Assembly: GCA_023386675.1 (NCBI GenBank)
Contig: JAEWJG010000217.1
Span: 1 to 9,060, forward strand
Source: Actinomycetes bacterium
Lineage (GTDB): Bacteria > Actinomycetota > Actinomycetes > Actinomycetales > Microbacteriaceae
DNA: 9,060 nt
Direction: 5' to 3'
The translations under genes were made by a program, and so were the position numbers. Below are positions 1-6,092 of the stretch, one piece after another. A model generated the notes under the pieces. It saw only the letters and a list, made by a program, of their open reading frames with translations, made no database searches and was not told the DNA's origin. Numbering within the stretch: the stretch's first letter is position 1; each line of letters opens with the position of its first letter.

Positions 1-57
1 CGCTCACTCGGCGTGTCGCGTGCATTCTTTGCGGACTCGACGGTGGTGCGGGGTAGG
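1..57. other. Left-edge sequence with no assignable gene
   Basis: These bases lie downstream of the stop codon of the small minus-strand gene that follows. Two plus-strand frames are open through here, but their translations are Gly/Arg/Ala-rich, carry no recognisable motif and run over the small gene, so they look like GC-driven open frames. I see no hairpin with a T run. It may be the end of a neighbouring intergenic region or the edge of a gene that lies outside the window. Confidence 0.3.
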
Positions 58-291
58 TCAGGCGCAGCCGAGGCGTGGGGTGGAGGGCGCGGCGGAGGTG
101 GGGGTGGGAGCGGGGGTTTGGGCGGGCTCTGCGGCGGCCCAGCGCTGGATGGCGGCTCGCCAACGGTCGTCGCGGGAGAGCGGCGGAGGCTGCTCGGTGC
201 CCGAGTCGCGCTGCGCCCGCAGCACCGCCTCCTCGCGCTGGCGCTCGGTCAAGTCGTTCACGGAGATGGTCCAGAAGAACAGCGGGTGCAT
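58..291 (-). CDS. Small hypothetical protein (77 aa)
   Basis: I do not recognise this protein. It begins MHPLFFWTIS, with a short hydrophobic, aromatic stretch (residues 3-9) too short to be a confident membrane span. A charged, probably helical segment rich in Arg, Glu and Gln follows (about residues 12-30), then a Trp-containing segment (DDRWRAAIQRW, 41-51) and a low-complexity Ala/Pro/Thr tail ending in GCA. I chose the ATG at 291 over the in-frame GTG at 300 because AGGTGG (plus-strand bases 297-302) lies 5 nt before the ATG, a good Shine-Dalgarno site. It is therefore the only gene here with a clear ribosome binding site. It diverges from the CGNR regulator across 67 bp and could share its control. 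That the gene is real is supported by the ribosome site and the non-repetitive N-terminus. No function is claimed. Confidence 0.55.
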   Translation of the reverse strand: MHPLFFWTISVNDLTERQREEAVLRAQRDSGTEQPPPLSRDDRWRAAIQRWAAAEPAQTPAPTPTSAAPSTPRLGCA

Positions 292-296
292 GATAA

Positions 297-302
297 CCAC
301 CT
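297..302 (-). promoter_or_regulatory. Shine-Dalgarno site of the small hypothetical gene
   Basis: The minus strand reads AGGTGG here, 5 nt before the ATG at 291. It decides that start in favour of the ATG, since the upstream in-frame GTG at 300 falls inside the site itself. Confidence 0.5.
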
Positions 303-323
303 ATCAGCTTTGAGTAGTAACAG

Positions 324-367
324 CGTACCGTAACCTGCTATTGCGTTACAATGGTTACATGCGTACG
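324..367. promoter_or_regulatory. Nested inverted/direct repeats, candidate operator of the CGNR gene
   Basis: Seen directly: GTAACC (330-335) and GGTTAC (353-358) form a perfect inverted repeat around a 17-bp centre. GTAAC (330-334) also pairs with GTTAC (345-349) at shorter spacing. GTTACA occurs twice in direct order (345-350 and 354-359), and CGTAC (324-328) is mirrored by GTACG (363-367). The repeats overlap the -10 hexamer and start codon of the regulator gene, which is where a repressor would block transcription. Binding by the CGNR protein itself is inference. Confidence 0.4.
347..352 (+). promoter_or_regulatory. -10 element TACAAT for a leaderless CGNR transcript
   Basis: TACAAT is one mismatch from the TATAAT consensus and ends 6 nt before the ATG at 359. 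Transcription would then start on or next to the A of the start codon. No convincing -35 lies 16-18 bp upstream, so the promoter may depend on its -10 or on an activator. Confidence 0.55.
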
Positions 368-844
368 AATCCGACTCCCGAGCTCGGTGCCGACCTGCTC
401 GTGTCGTTCCTCAACACCCTCGACGTCGAGGACGACGTCGACCAGCTCGCCGACGACGCCGGCGCGTCCCGCTGGGCGGCCGAGAACGGCCTCGAACCGG
501 GCGACCGCGCAGAGGCCCAGCGGGTGCGCGACGCCCTGCGCTCCCTCGTCGACGGCGAGGATGCGCGGCTCCCCGAGCTCAGGCTCCCCGTCGTCCCGCA
601 GCCAGGGTCGGTCGGCCTGACCGCCCGCACCGCCGCCGAAGCCGCCGTCGCCAGCGCGGTCGTGCTCGGTATCCAGGGCAAGCTCGGCCGGGTCAAGCTG
701 TGCGGAGGAGACGACTGCCGCTGGGCGTTCTACGACGCCTCCCGCAACGGCTCACGGCAGTGGTGCAGCATGGAGGTCTGCGGCAACCGGCAGAAGGCGC
801 GCACCTACCGCGCCAAGGAGCCGAAACGTCAGGGGGACGGCTAG
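359..844 (+). CDS. CGNR zinc-finger (ABATE-domain) transcription regulator
   Basis: A 161-residue protein with the two-part architecture of the CGNR family. The N-terminal part (about residues 10-110) matches the ABATE-type region in position and character and contains LLVSFLNTLDVEDD. The C-terminal zinc finger is unmistakable: Cys115, Cys120, Cys136 and Cys141 as four ligands, with CGNR at 141-144 followed by the basic QKARTYRAK. The family is annotated as putative stress-induced or DNA-binding regulators; targets are rarely known. I place the start at ATG 359. An in-frame TTG at 341 would add six residues but has no ribosome site, while the TACAAT hexamer 6 nt before the ATG predicts a leaderless message. 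The repeats over this promoter suggest autoregulation (inference). The gene ends in a CTAG shared with the convergent acyltransferase gene. Confidence 0.9.
   Translation: MRTNPTPELGADLLVSFLNTLDVEDDVDQLADDAGASRWAAENGLEPGDRAEAQRVRDALRSLVDGEDARLPELRLPVVPQPGSVGLTARTAAEAAVASAVVLGIQGKLGRVKLCGGDDCRWAFYDASRNGSRQWCSMEVCGNRQKARTYRAKEPKRQGDG
841..844. other. Shared stop: CTAG palindrome ends two convergent genes
   Basis: Bases 842-844 read TAG on the plus strand and end the CGNR gene. Bases 843-841 read TAG on the minus strand and end the acyltransferase gene. The palindrome CTAG therefore terminates both reading frames with a 4-bp overlap and no intergenic space. I see no T-tailed terminator hairpin between the genes, so the two transcripts probably overlap. 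Confidence 0.85.
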
Positions 845-1599
845 AAGCGCTCGGGCCGAAGCGCCCGCTTCACGCGCTCGACGGCGCTGGCGGGCGGCGC
901 CTCGTTGTAGACGCCGGCCAGTTCCTGCCCGGTGAGGGAGTGAATGGCCGCCATGATCGCGTCCGTCGCCTGACGTCGCGCGCGCCCGGACTCCGCCGGG
1001 CCGAAGTGCGACAGGTCCAACGGCTCGCCGAACCGGACGGTGATCCGGTGCGGCTTCGGGAACTTGGCTCCGACCGGCTGCATCTGGTCGGTGCCGATGA
1101 GCCCGACGGGCACGACGACGGCGCCGGTGGTGAGCGCGAGCCAGCCGATCCCGGTGCGTCCCTTGTAGAGGCGCCCGTCGAGCGAGCGGGTGCCCTCGGG
1201 ATACAGCGCGAACGCCGCGCCGGCGTCGATGATCCGGCGGGACTGGTCCAGTGCCTCCTGCGCCGCGGCCCCGGCGCCGCGCTTGACCCCGACGGCCCCG
1301 ATCGCCGTGAAGAAGGCGCGGGAGATGCGTCCCTTCACCCCGGTGCCCTCGAAGTAGCTCGACTTCGCCAGGAACTGGACGCGTCGCGGCGCGGTCATCG
1401 GGATGACGACCGAGTCGATGAACGACAGGTGGTTGCTCGCGAGGATGACCTTGCCGTGCTTGGGGACGTTGCGCTTGCCGATCACCCGCGGCCGGTAGAC
1501 CAGCTTCAGCAGGGGGGCCATCAGGATGCGACCGGCGAAGTACAGCGGCCCGGGCTTCTGCAGCTCGGCGACACCCTCATCGGTCTGGTCGGCGCTCAT
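841..1599 (-). CDS. 1-acyl-sn-glycerol-3-phosphate acyltransferase (PlsC family)
   Basis: A 252-residue enzyme of the PlsC/LPLAT family, which transfers an acyl chain to lysophosphatidate or a related lysolipid at the cytoplasmic membrane. The family motifs appear in order: the catalytic NHLSFID (His57 and Asp62 of HX4D), a basic stretch near residues 88-108 ending in VGVKRG, the phosphate-binding YPEGTRS (133-139, Glu135) and VPVG (164-167). The length is normal for actinobacterial members. The N-terminal segment 20-35 is hydrophobic and probably membrane-associated. There is no Shine-Dalgarno site at a normal distance; TACCCT ends 7 nt before the ATG, which suggests a leaderless message. 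It lies 49 bp downstream of the secreted-protein gene on the same strand and may also be read through from it. Actinobacterial genomes carry several paralogues, so the exact acceptor is uncertain. Confidence 0.9.
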   Translation of the reverse strand: MSADQTDEGVAELQKPGPLYFAGRILMAPLLKLVYRPRVIGKRNVPKHGKVILASNHLSFIDSVVIPMTAPRRVQFLAKSSYFEGTGVKGRISRAFFTAIGAVGVKRGAGAAAQEALDQSRRIIDAGAAFALYPEGTRSLDGRLYKGRTGIGWLALTTGAVVVPVGLIGTDQMQPVGAKFPKPHRITVRFGEPLDLSHFGPAESGRARRQATDAIMAAIHSLTGQELAGVYNEAPPASAVERVKRALRPERF

Positions 1600-1606
1600 C
1601 CTTACG

Positions 1607-1612
1607 AGGGTA
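1607..1612 (-). promoter_or_regulatory. -10-like TACCCT for the acyltransferase gene
   Basis: On the minus strand TACCCT fits TANNNT and ends 7 nt before the ATG at 1599. It lies in the 49-bp gap after the upstream gene. A direct repeat GTATGC (plus strand 1622-1627 and 1636-1641) lies just upstream and might be a regulator site. No clear -35 is visible. Confidence 0.4.
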
Positions 1613-1648
1613 AGCGGGTGCGTATGCCGGAAGCGGTATGCGAACAGC

Positions 1649-2503
1649 TCACGGCTTCAGCGGCGTGCCCAGGCGGCAGCCGAACCCGTCGGTGTAGACG
1701 AGGCAGCCGTCCACGAACCCGGTGTACCGCACCGCGAGGGGTGATCCGAACCAGGAGCTGTAGAGCCGCGAGAAGTTGAGGTTGCCGTACGCCGAGCAGG
1801 CGCCGCCCGGTCCCTTCGGCGCCTTCAGCGTCTCATCGTTCGGCTGGTACGGCGTGTAGTTGTAGAGGTTCGCGGTGGCCTGGTTGAGGATCGTCACCGT
1901 TCCCGCGCCGCAGGTCGGATCCGGGTGGTACTGGATGCGGTTCTCGCCCACCTTGTAGCGCCAGTCGCCGGGATGGACGGTGTACTCGCGGAACTGCCAG
2001 GCGGCCCGGTAGACCTGGTTGAAGAAGCCGAAGTAGCGGGTGTCGCATGCGGCGGTGTCCGGGCACGCGTAGCCGGTGGCCTTCTGGTAGCCGGACGGGC
2101 TCGGTGCGGTGAGCAGCGACTGCTCCTTCTGCAGCAGCACGAGCAGTACGCGCGGGCTGACCGTGCAGGCCTTGGCGACCCGCGCGATGATGCTGCTCGC
2201 GGCCTCCTTCTTCCGGGAGGGCATGGCGGCGCAGCGCTCGGCCGATGCGGGCTGGGCGGGGGAGTTCATCCGGAAGTCGGCGAGGCACGGCACGCCGTCC
2301 TTCGGGTGGCAGGAGCGGTCCTGCAGGAAGTCCTGGATCTGCCCGGCCGTCATCGCGTCCGGGTTGTAGAAGCTGTCGTCGCTGATGATGTAGCCCGGGT
2401 AGAACGGCGCGGGCGAGTCGGCCAGTGCTGGCGCGGGAACCAGCGCGAGGCCCGCCGCGACGGCGGACGCCGCAGCGAGCAGACGCAGGCGGGGGAGCCG
2501 CAC
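1649..2503 (-). CDS. Secreted cysteine-rich protein, lysozyme-like (actinobacterial 'hemagglutinin'-type family)
   Basis: A 284-residue protein with a clear Sec signal peptide: basic RLPRLR, a hydrophobic core to about residue 22 and an ALA signal-peptidase site at 26-28. The mature part contains exactly ten cysteines (65, 73, 91, 113, 147, 153, 198, 236, 267, 276), which suggests five disulfides. Recognisable family marks are YIISDDSFYNPDAMTAGQIQDFL near the N-terminus, VSPRVLLVLLQKEQSLLT (115-132), GFFNQVYRAAWQF (159-171) and NQATANLYNYTPYQPN (207-222). I know this block from many secreted actinobacterial proteins often labelled hemagglutinin or hypothetical. The helix carrying Glu127, followed by Gly/Tyr-rich and NLYNYTPY blocks, resembles the layout of soluble lytic transglycosylases, so peptidoglycan cleavage is plausible but unproven. 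The GTG start lies 7 nt after the isomerase stop with only a weak AGG, which points to co-transcription and coupling. Confidence 0.8.
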   Translation of the reverse strand: MRLPRLRLLAAASAVAAGLALVPAPALADSPAPFYPGYIISDDSFYNPDAMTAGQIQDFLQDRSCHPKDGVPCLADFRMNSPAQPASAERCAAMPSRKKEAASSIIARVAKACTVSPRVLLVLLQKEQSLLTAPSPSGYQKATGYACPDTAACDTRYFGFFNQVYRAAWQFREYTVHPGDWRYKVGENRIQYHPDPTCGAGTVTILNQATANLYNYTPYQPNDETLKAPKGPGGACSAYGNLNFSRLYSSWFGSPLAVRYTGFVDGCLVYTDGFGCRLGTPLKP

Positions 2504-2510
2504 GGGCTGC

Positions 2511-3494
2511 CTAGCGGGACGTCTTCAGGATGTCGACCACGAACACCATGGTGTCCGTCGCCTTGATCTCGCCGGAGCCGGCCGAGCCGTACCCGTCGGC
2601 AGGCGGGACGATCGCGATGACCTGCGAACCGACCTTCTGGCCCTCGAGCGCCTTCTTGAAGCCGGGGACGACGCCCGTGGTCTGGAACGATGCGGGCGCG
2701 CCGCGGCTCCACGACGAGTCGAACATCTGGCCGTTGCGCCACAGGACACCCTTGTACTGCACGGTGACGGTGTCGCCGGGCTGGACGGTGTCGCCGTCGC
2801 CCTGCTTGAGCACCGCGATCTTGGTCTCGGTCGGCGCGTCGGCCTTCGGGATGGTGATGCTCGGCTCGCCGGTCTTGGCGTTCAGCTTCACGGCCGGGAA
2901 GCCGGCGGTCGGGGCGACAGCCTTGCCGTTCGCGCGCGTCGGCGGGAGGTCGACAACGTCGGCGACGAACACGACGCTGTCCTTCGCGGTGAGGCTCAGC
3001 TGCGAGAGGTCCTGGTTGCCGAACGCGTCCTTCGCGGGCGCGGTGAGCACGACGCGGGAGCCCACCGGCAGGCACTCGACCGCGCGGACCAGGCCGGGCA
3101 CGAACGTCTTGTCGTTGAGCTGAACCGTCGCGGCCGCCTGGCCGTCGAAGCCCTGCGCGGCGGTGAGCTCCTTGCCGGTGGTGCCGTTGTACGCGGCGAG
3201 CGCGATGTCGACGGTCGAGCCCTCCTTGGCCTCTGCACCGGTGCCCTTGGTGAGGACGGTGCGCTGCACGTCGGTGGCCTTGAGCGGCGTGCTGAACGTG
3301 ACCTTCGGGGCCGCCCGGTACTCGCCGGTCACCTTCACCGACTTCGATGTGGGGCCCGACTTCACGTTCTGGCAGGCGGCGGCCGCCGGAGTGGAGCTGG
3401 ACGACGGCTCGGACGAGCTGCTGCACGCCGCGAGACCCGCGACGAGGAGGGCCGCGGTCGCGGACGCGGTCAGAGCCTTGAGAGAGGTACGCAC
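2511..3494 (-). CDS. FKBP-type peptidyl-prolyl cis-trans isomerase lipoprotein, two tandem FKBP domains
   Basis: A 327-residue extracytoplasmic prolyl isomerase. The N-terminus is a lipoprotein signal, with LVAGLAAC placing the lipidated cysteine at residue 24, followed by a Ser/Pro/Ala-rich linker (25-40). Residues about 83-183 form an N-terminal FKBP-like domain (GTG..., GFDG, FVPGLVRAV, DSVVFVADV) that lacks several pocket aromatics. Residues about 225-324 form a canonical FKBP domain: VTVQYKGVL, MFDSSW (Phe258, Asp259), VVPGFKKAL, PPADGYG and MVFVVDIL. The usual pocket tryptophan position is Phe279. The protein probably assists folding of exported proteins at the outer face of the membrane. 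The start is GTG at 3494, supported by the signal peptide; the ATG ten bases upstream is in another frame. A poor promoter-like CAGGAT (3508-3503) precedes it. It leads the minus-strand block. Confidence 0.9.
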   Translation of the reverse strand: MRTSLKALTASATAALLVAGLAACSSSSEPSSSSTPAAAACQNVKSGPTSKSVKVTGEYRAAPKVTFSTPLKATDVQRTVLTKGTGAEAKEGSTVDIALAAYNGTTGKELTAAQGFDGQAAATVQLNDKTFVPGLVRAVECLPVGSRVVLTAPAKDAFGNQDLSQLSLTAKDSVVFVADVVDLPPTRANGKAVAPTAGFPAVKLNAKTGEPSITIPKADAPTETKIAVLKQGDGDTVQPGDTVTVQYKGVLWRNGQMFDSSWSRGAPASFQTTGVVPGFKKALEGQKVGSQVIAIVPPADGYGSAGSGEIKATDTMVFVVDILKTSR

Positions 3495-3548
3495 GGTCGT
3501 CCATCCTGCCCTATCCGCCTCCGTCGAACCTGACAGCCGCTGATGGGT

Positions 3549-3561
3549 GCGCTGGAAGCGC
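3549..3561. promoter_or_regulatory. Inverted repeat GCGCT-gga-AGCGC upstream of gabT
   Basis: A perfect 5-bp inverted repeat with a 3-bp centre lies in the 83-bp divergent region, 4 bp upstream of the gabT -10 hexamer. A regulator bound here would touch the -10/-35 spacer. GC-rich palindromes of this size arise by chance in such DNA, so this is only a candidate operator. Confidence 0.25.
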
Positions 3562-3565
3562 CGCC

Positions 3566-3571
3566 TACGAT
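3566..3571 (+). promoter_or_regulatory. -10 element TACGAT for a leaderless gabT transcript
   Basis: TACGAT ends 6 nt before the ATG at 3578. GGAGG (3572-3576) lies only 1 nt before the ATG, too close to serve as a Shine-Dalgarno site, so leaderless initiation is the simpler reading. Confidence 0.5.
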
Positions 3572-3577
3572 GGAGGC

Positions 3578-4915
3578 ATGACCCGCGAATTCTCCGTGCC
3601 CCAGTCCCGTCACCTCGTCACCGAGCTGCCCGGCCCGCGATCGGTGGAGCTTCAGCAGCGGCGGGTGGCCGCGGTCAGCCGCGGCGCGGGCACGCTGGCG
3701 AACATCTACATGGAGTCCGGCTCCGGCGCGATCCTCGTGGATGTGGACGGCAACCGGCTCATCGACCTCGGCTGCGGCATCGGCGTCACCACGATCGGCC
3801 ACGCGCATCCCGCCGTCGCCGCGGCCGCGGCCGAGCAGGCGTCCAAGCTGACGCACACGCTGTTCACGGTCACGCCGTACGAGAACTACGTCGCGGTGGC
3901 CGAGAAGCTGGCCGAGAACACCCCCGGCGACTTCGAGAAGCACAGCATCCTGGTCAACTCGGGCGCCGAGGCGGTCGAGAACGCGGTCAAGATCGCCCGC
4001 AAGTACACGGGCCGGCGCGCCATCGCGACGCTCGACCACGCCTTCCACGGCCGCACCAACCTGACCATGGCGATGACGTACCGCCCGTGGCCGGAGCGCG
4101 CCGGAATGGGCCCCTTCCCCGGCGAGATCTACAGCCTCCCGATCAGCTACCCGTTCCGCGACCCCGAGGGGATGACCGGCGCGGAGGCGGCGGAGCGCAC
4201 CATCGACTACATCCGCACCCACATCGGCGCGACCGAGCTGGCCGCGCTGTTCGTGGAGCCGATCCAGGGCGACGGCGGCATCATCATCCCGGCGCCGGGC
4301 TACTTCGCGCGGCTGGCGGAGTTCTGCGCCGAGAACGGCATCGTGTTCGTCGCCGACGAGATCCAGGCCGGGATCGGCCGTACCGGCACGTGGTACTCGA
4401 TCGAGCATCACGGCGTCGTGCCCGACCTCGTGACCAGCGCGAAGGGCATCGCCGGCGGCTTCCCGCTCGCGGCGGTCACCGGCCGCGCCGAGATCATGGA
4501 CGCGGTCCAGCCCGGCGGCATCGGCGGTACGTTCGGCGGCAACCCGGTCTCGACGGCCGCCGCTCTGGCGACCCTGCAGGCGATCGAGGACGAGGACCTC
4601 CTCGGCGAGGCCCGTCGCGTCGAGCAGGCCCTCTGGGCGCGCATCGGCGACTGGGCCGAGCGGTTCCCCGTCGTCGGCGAGGTGCGCGGCAAGGGCGCGA
4701 TGTTCGGCGTCGAGCTGGTCAAGCCCGGCACGAAGACCCCGAACCCGGAGGCGCTGCAGGCCGTCCTCGGACACGCCACCCGCAACGGCGTCATCCCGCT
4801 GGACGCGGGCAGCTGGGACAGCGTCCTGCGCCTGCTGCCGTCGGTCGTCATCAGCGAGGAGCTCATCGACGACGCGGCCACCGTGCTCGAGGAGGCTCTC
4901 GGCCGCCTGGGCTGA
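3578..4915 (+). CDS. gabT: 4-aminobutyrate aminotransferase (class III, PLP-dependent)
   Basis: A 445-residue class III aminotransferase. By similarity to GabT it transfers the amino group of 4-aminobutyrate to 2-oxoglutarate, giving succinate semialdehyde, in the cytoplasm. Visible marks are VNSGAEAVENAVKIAR (126-141) for cofactor phosphate binding, HAFHGRT (154-160), FVEPIQGDGG (225-234), the cofactor Asp260 in VADEIQAGIGRTG, the Schiff-base Lys289 in TSAKGIAGGFPLAA, and GGTFGGNPV (316-324). The C-terminal RLLPSVVISEELIDD is typical of bacterial GabT. The length is normal. Related omega-transaminases such as 5-aminovalerate or ornithine enzymes share most motifs, so the substrate is likely rather than certain. 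No gabD, gabP or PuuR/GabR-type regulator is in the window. It ends 24 bp before dxr but appears to have its own promoter, as does dxr. Confidence 0.9.
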   Translation: MTREFSVPQSRHLVTELPGPRSVELQQRRVAAVSRGAGTLANIYMESGSGAILVDVDGNRLIDLGCGIGVTTIGHAHPAVAAAAAEQASKLTHTLFTVTPYENYVAVAEKLAENTPGDFEKHSILVNSGAEAVENAVKIARKYTGRRAIATLDHAFHGRTNLTMAMTYRPWPERAGMGPFPGEIYSLPISYPFRDPEGMTGAEAAERTIDYIRTHIGATELAALFVEPIQGDGGIIIPAPGYFARLAEFCAENGIVFVADEIQAGIGRTGTWYSIEHHGVVPDLVTSAKGIAGGFPLAAVTGRAEIMDAVQPGGIGGTFGGNPVSTAAALATLQAIEDEDLLGEARRVEQALWARIGDWAERFPVVGEVRGKGAMFGVELVKPGTKTPNPEALQAVLGHATRNGVIPLDAGSWDSVLRLLPSVVISEELIDDAATVLEEALGRLG

Positions 4916-4927
4916 GCGCCATCTGCG

Positions 4928-4933
4928 TACGAT
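4928..4933 (+). promoter_or_regulatory. -10 element TACGAT for a leaderless dxr transcript
   Basis: This is the same hexamer as before gabT, ending exactly 6 nt before the GTG at 4940. It lies within the 24-bp gap after gabT; any -35 would fall inside the gabT coding region. Confidence 0.5.
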
Positions 4934-4939
4934 GGCCTC

Positions 4940-6022
4940 GTGCGCAGAGTCATCATCCTCGGGTCCACCGGTTCGATCGGCACGCAGGCGCTCGACGTCG
5001 TCGCCGCGAACCCGGACCTGTTCCGCGTCGTCGGCCTGAGCGCCGGCCGCAACGCCGACGAGCTGGCCGCGCAGGCCGAGCGCTTCGGCGTCGTCGACAC
5101 CGCACTCGGCGCCGACGACTCCGAGCTGCTGGTGCGGTCGGTGGAGGCGGATGTGGTGCTCAACGGCATCACCGGCTCTGTCGGTCTCGGGCCGACGCTG
5201 GCGGCGCTGGAGGTGGGCGCGATGCTGGCGCTCGCCAACAAGGAGTCGCTGATCGTCGGCGGCGGCCTGGTGAAGCGGGCGGCCGCTCCCGGCCAGATCG
5301 TGCCGGTCGACTCCGAGCACTCCGCCATCGCGCAGGCGCTGCGCTCCGGGTCCCGCGCCGAGGTGCGCCGGCTCGTGCTCACCGCGTCGGGGGGCCCCTT
5401 CCGTGGCCGGTCGCGTGAGTCGCTGCGGGGGGTGACGCCGAAGCAGGCGCTAGCGCATCCGACCTGGGACATGGGGCTCGTCGTCACGACCAACTCCTCG
5501 ACCCTGGTCAACAAGGGTTTGGAGGTGATCGAGGCGCACCTCCTGTTCGACGTGCCCTACGACCGGATCGACGTCACCGTGCATCCGCAGTCCGTCATCC
5601 ACTCCATGGTGGAGTTCGTCGACGGTTCGACGATCGCGCAGGCGTCGCCGCCGGACATGCGCCTGCCGATCTCGCTCGGCCTCGGGTGGCCCGACCGGGT
5701 GCCCGACGTCGGCGTGCCGCTCGACTGGACCACCGCGCACACCTGGACCTTCGAGCCTCTCGACGGCGAGGCGTTCCCGGCCGTGGCGCTCGCGAAGCGC
5801 GTCGGGATGGCCGCGGGCACGTATCCCGCCGTGTTCAACGCCGCGAACGAGCAGGCCGTGGCCGCGTTCCACGCCGGCGCGATCGGATACCTCGACATCC
5901 TGGGAACGGTCGAGCGGGTCGTGGACGCGCACGTGCCGTCGGGTGAGCTCACGCGGGAGTCCCTGGCGGAGGCGGAGCGCTGGGCGCGGACGAAGGCCGA
6001 TGCGCTGATCGCCGGGCGCTGA
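4940..6022 (+). CDS. dxr: 1-deoxy-D-xylulose 5-phosphate reductoisomerase (IspC)
   Basis: A 360-residue enzyme of the MEP isoprenoid pathway. It rearranges and reduces 1-deoxy-D-xylulose 5-phosphate to 2-C-methyl-D-erythritol 4-phosphate with NADPH and a divalent metal. The NADPH-binding motif GSTGSIG is at residues 8-14. NKES (100-103) and VDSEHSA carry metal ligands Asp124 and Glu126, with Ser125. TASGGPF (148-154), PTWDMG (174-179), NKGLEVIEAH with Asn191, Lys192 and Glu195, HPQSVIHSM (215-223) and PAVFNAANE (296-304) follow. The loop reads VVTTNSSTLVNKG where Gram-negative enzymes have IDSATLMNKG, as in actinobacterial members. The length is somewhat shorter than the usual roughly 390-400. 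The GTG start is fixed by the glycine motif a few residues in and by the -10 hexamer 6 nt upstream. The site-2 protease and ispG follow on the same strand. Confidence 0.96.
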   Translation: MRRVIILGSTGSIGTQALDVVAANPDLFRVVGLSAGRNADELAAQAERFGVVDTALGADDSELLVRSVEADVVLNGITGSVGLGPTLAALEVGAMLALANKESLIVGGGLVKRAAAPGQIVPVDSEHSAIAQALRSGSRAEVRRLVLTASGGPFRGRSRESLRGVTPKQALAHPTWDMGLVVTTNSSTLVNKGLEVIEAHLLFDVPYDRIDVTVHPQSVIHSMVEFVDGSTIAQASPPDMRLPISLGLGWPDRVPDVGVPLDWTTAHTWTFEPLDGEAFPAVALAKRVGMAAGTYPAVFNAANEQAVAAFHAGAIGYLDILGTVERVVDAHVPSGELTRESLAEAERWARTKADALIAGR

Positions 6023-6080
6023 CAGCGCGCGCATAGCGAGCGCCGAGGCGCTTCGCGGCCACCTCCAAGGCGCGCGCCGC
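6023..6080. other. dxr-rseP intergenic stretch with a small stem-loop
   Basis: In the gap between dxr and the protease gene, AGCGC (6039-6043) and GCGCT (6048-6052) can pair around a 4-nt loop. The stem can extend through GCG (6036-6038) and CGC (6054-6056) past one bulged T. There is no T run, so it is not a convincing terminator. It could stabilise the 3' end of a dxr transcript or be chance. Confidence 0.25.
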
Positions 6081-6086
6081 TACCCT
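6081..6086 (+). promoter_or_regulatory. -10-like TACCCT for a leaderless rseP transcript
   Basis: TACCCT matches TANNNT and ends 6 nt before the GTG at 6093. There is no Shine-Dalgarno site between it and the start codon. The same hexamer occurs before the acyltransferase gene. Confidence 0.45.
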
Positions 6087-6092
6087 GAAGCC

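Noticed and set aside
341..358. Upstream TTG start for the CGNR regulator
   Set aside because: It adds six residues without a ribosome site, and TACAAT at 347-352 would lie inside the coding region. The ATG at 359 fits both family and promoter.
844..871. Possible terminator hairpin after the CGNR stop (GAAGCG/CGCTTC, or CGGGC/GCCCG)
   Set aside because: Stems are only 5-6 bp with no T run, and they lie within the acyltransferase coding region.
700..1779. Plus-strand 359-codon frame across the convergent junction
   Set aside because: It runs antisense to the PlsC-type acyltransferase and out of frame through the zinc finger of the CGNR gene; no recognisable sequence.
2350..3504. 384-codon minus-strand frame starting at the ATG ten bases upstream of the FKBP GTG
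   Set aside because: It is a shifted frame of the isomerase gene. The signal peptide, lipobox and FKBP domains are all in the GTG frame.
3470..5320. Minus-strand open frame of 616 codons opposite gabT and dxr
   Set aside because: Composition is that of a GC-driven antisense frame; no domain or signal, and gabT and dxr explain the region fully.
3547..5418. Plus-strand 623-codon frame overlapping gabT and dxr
   Set aside because: Extremely Arg/Gly-rich, out of frame with both recognised enzymes, and no start signal.
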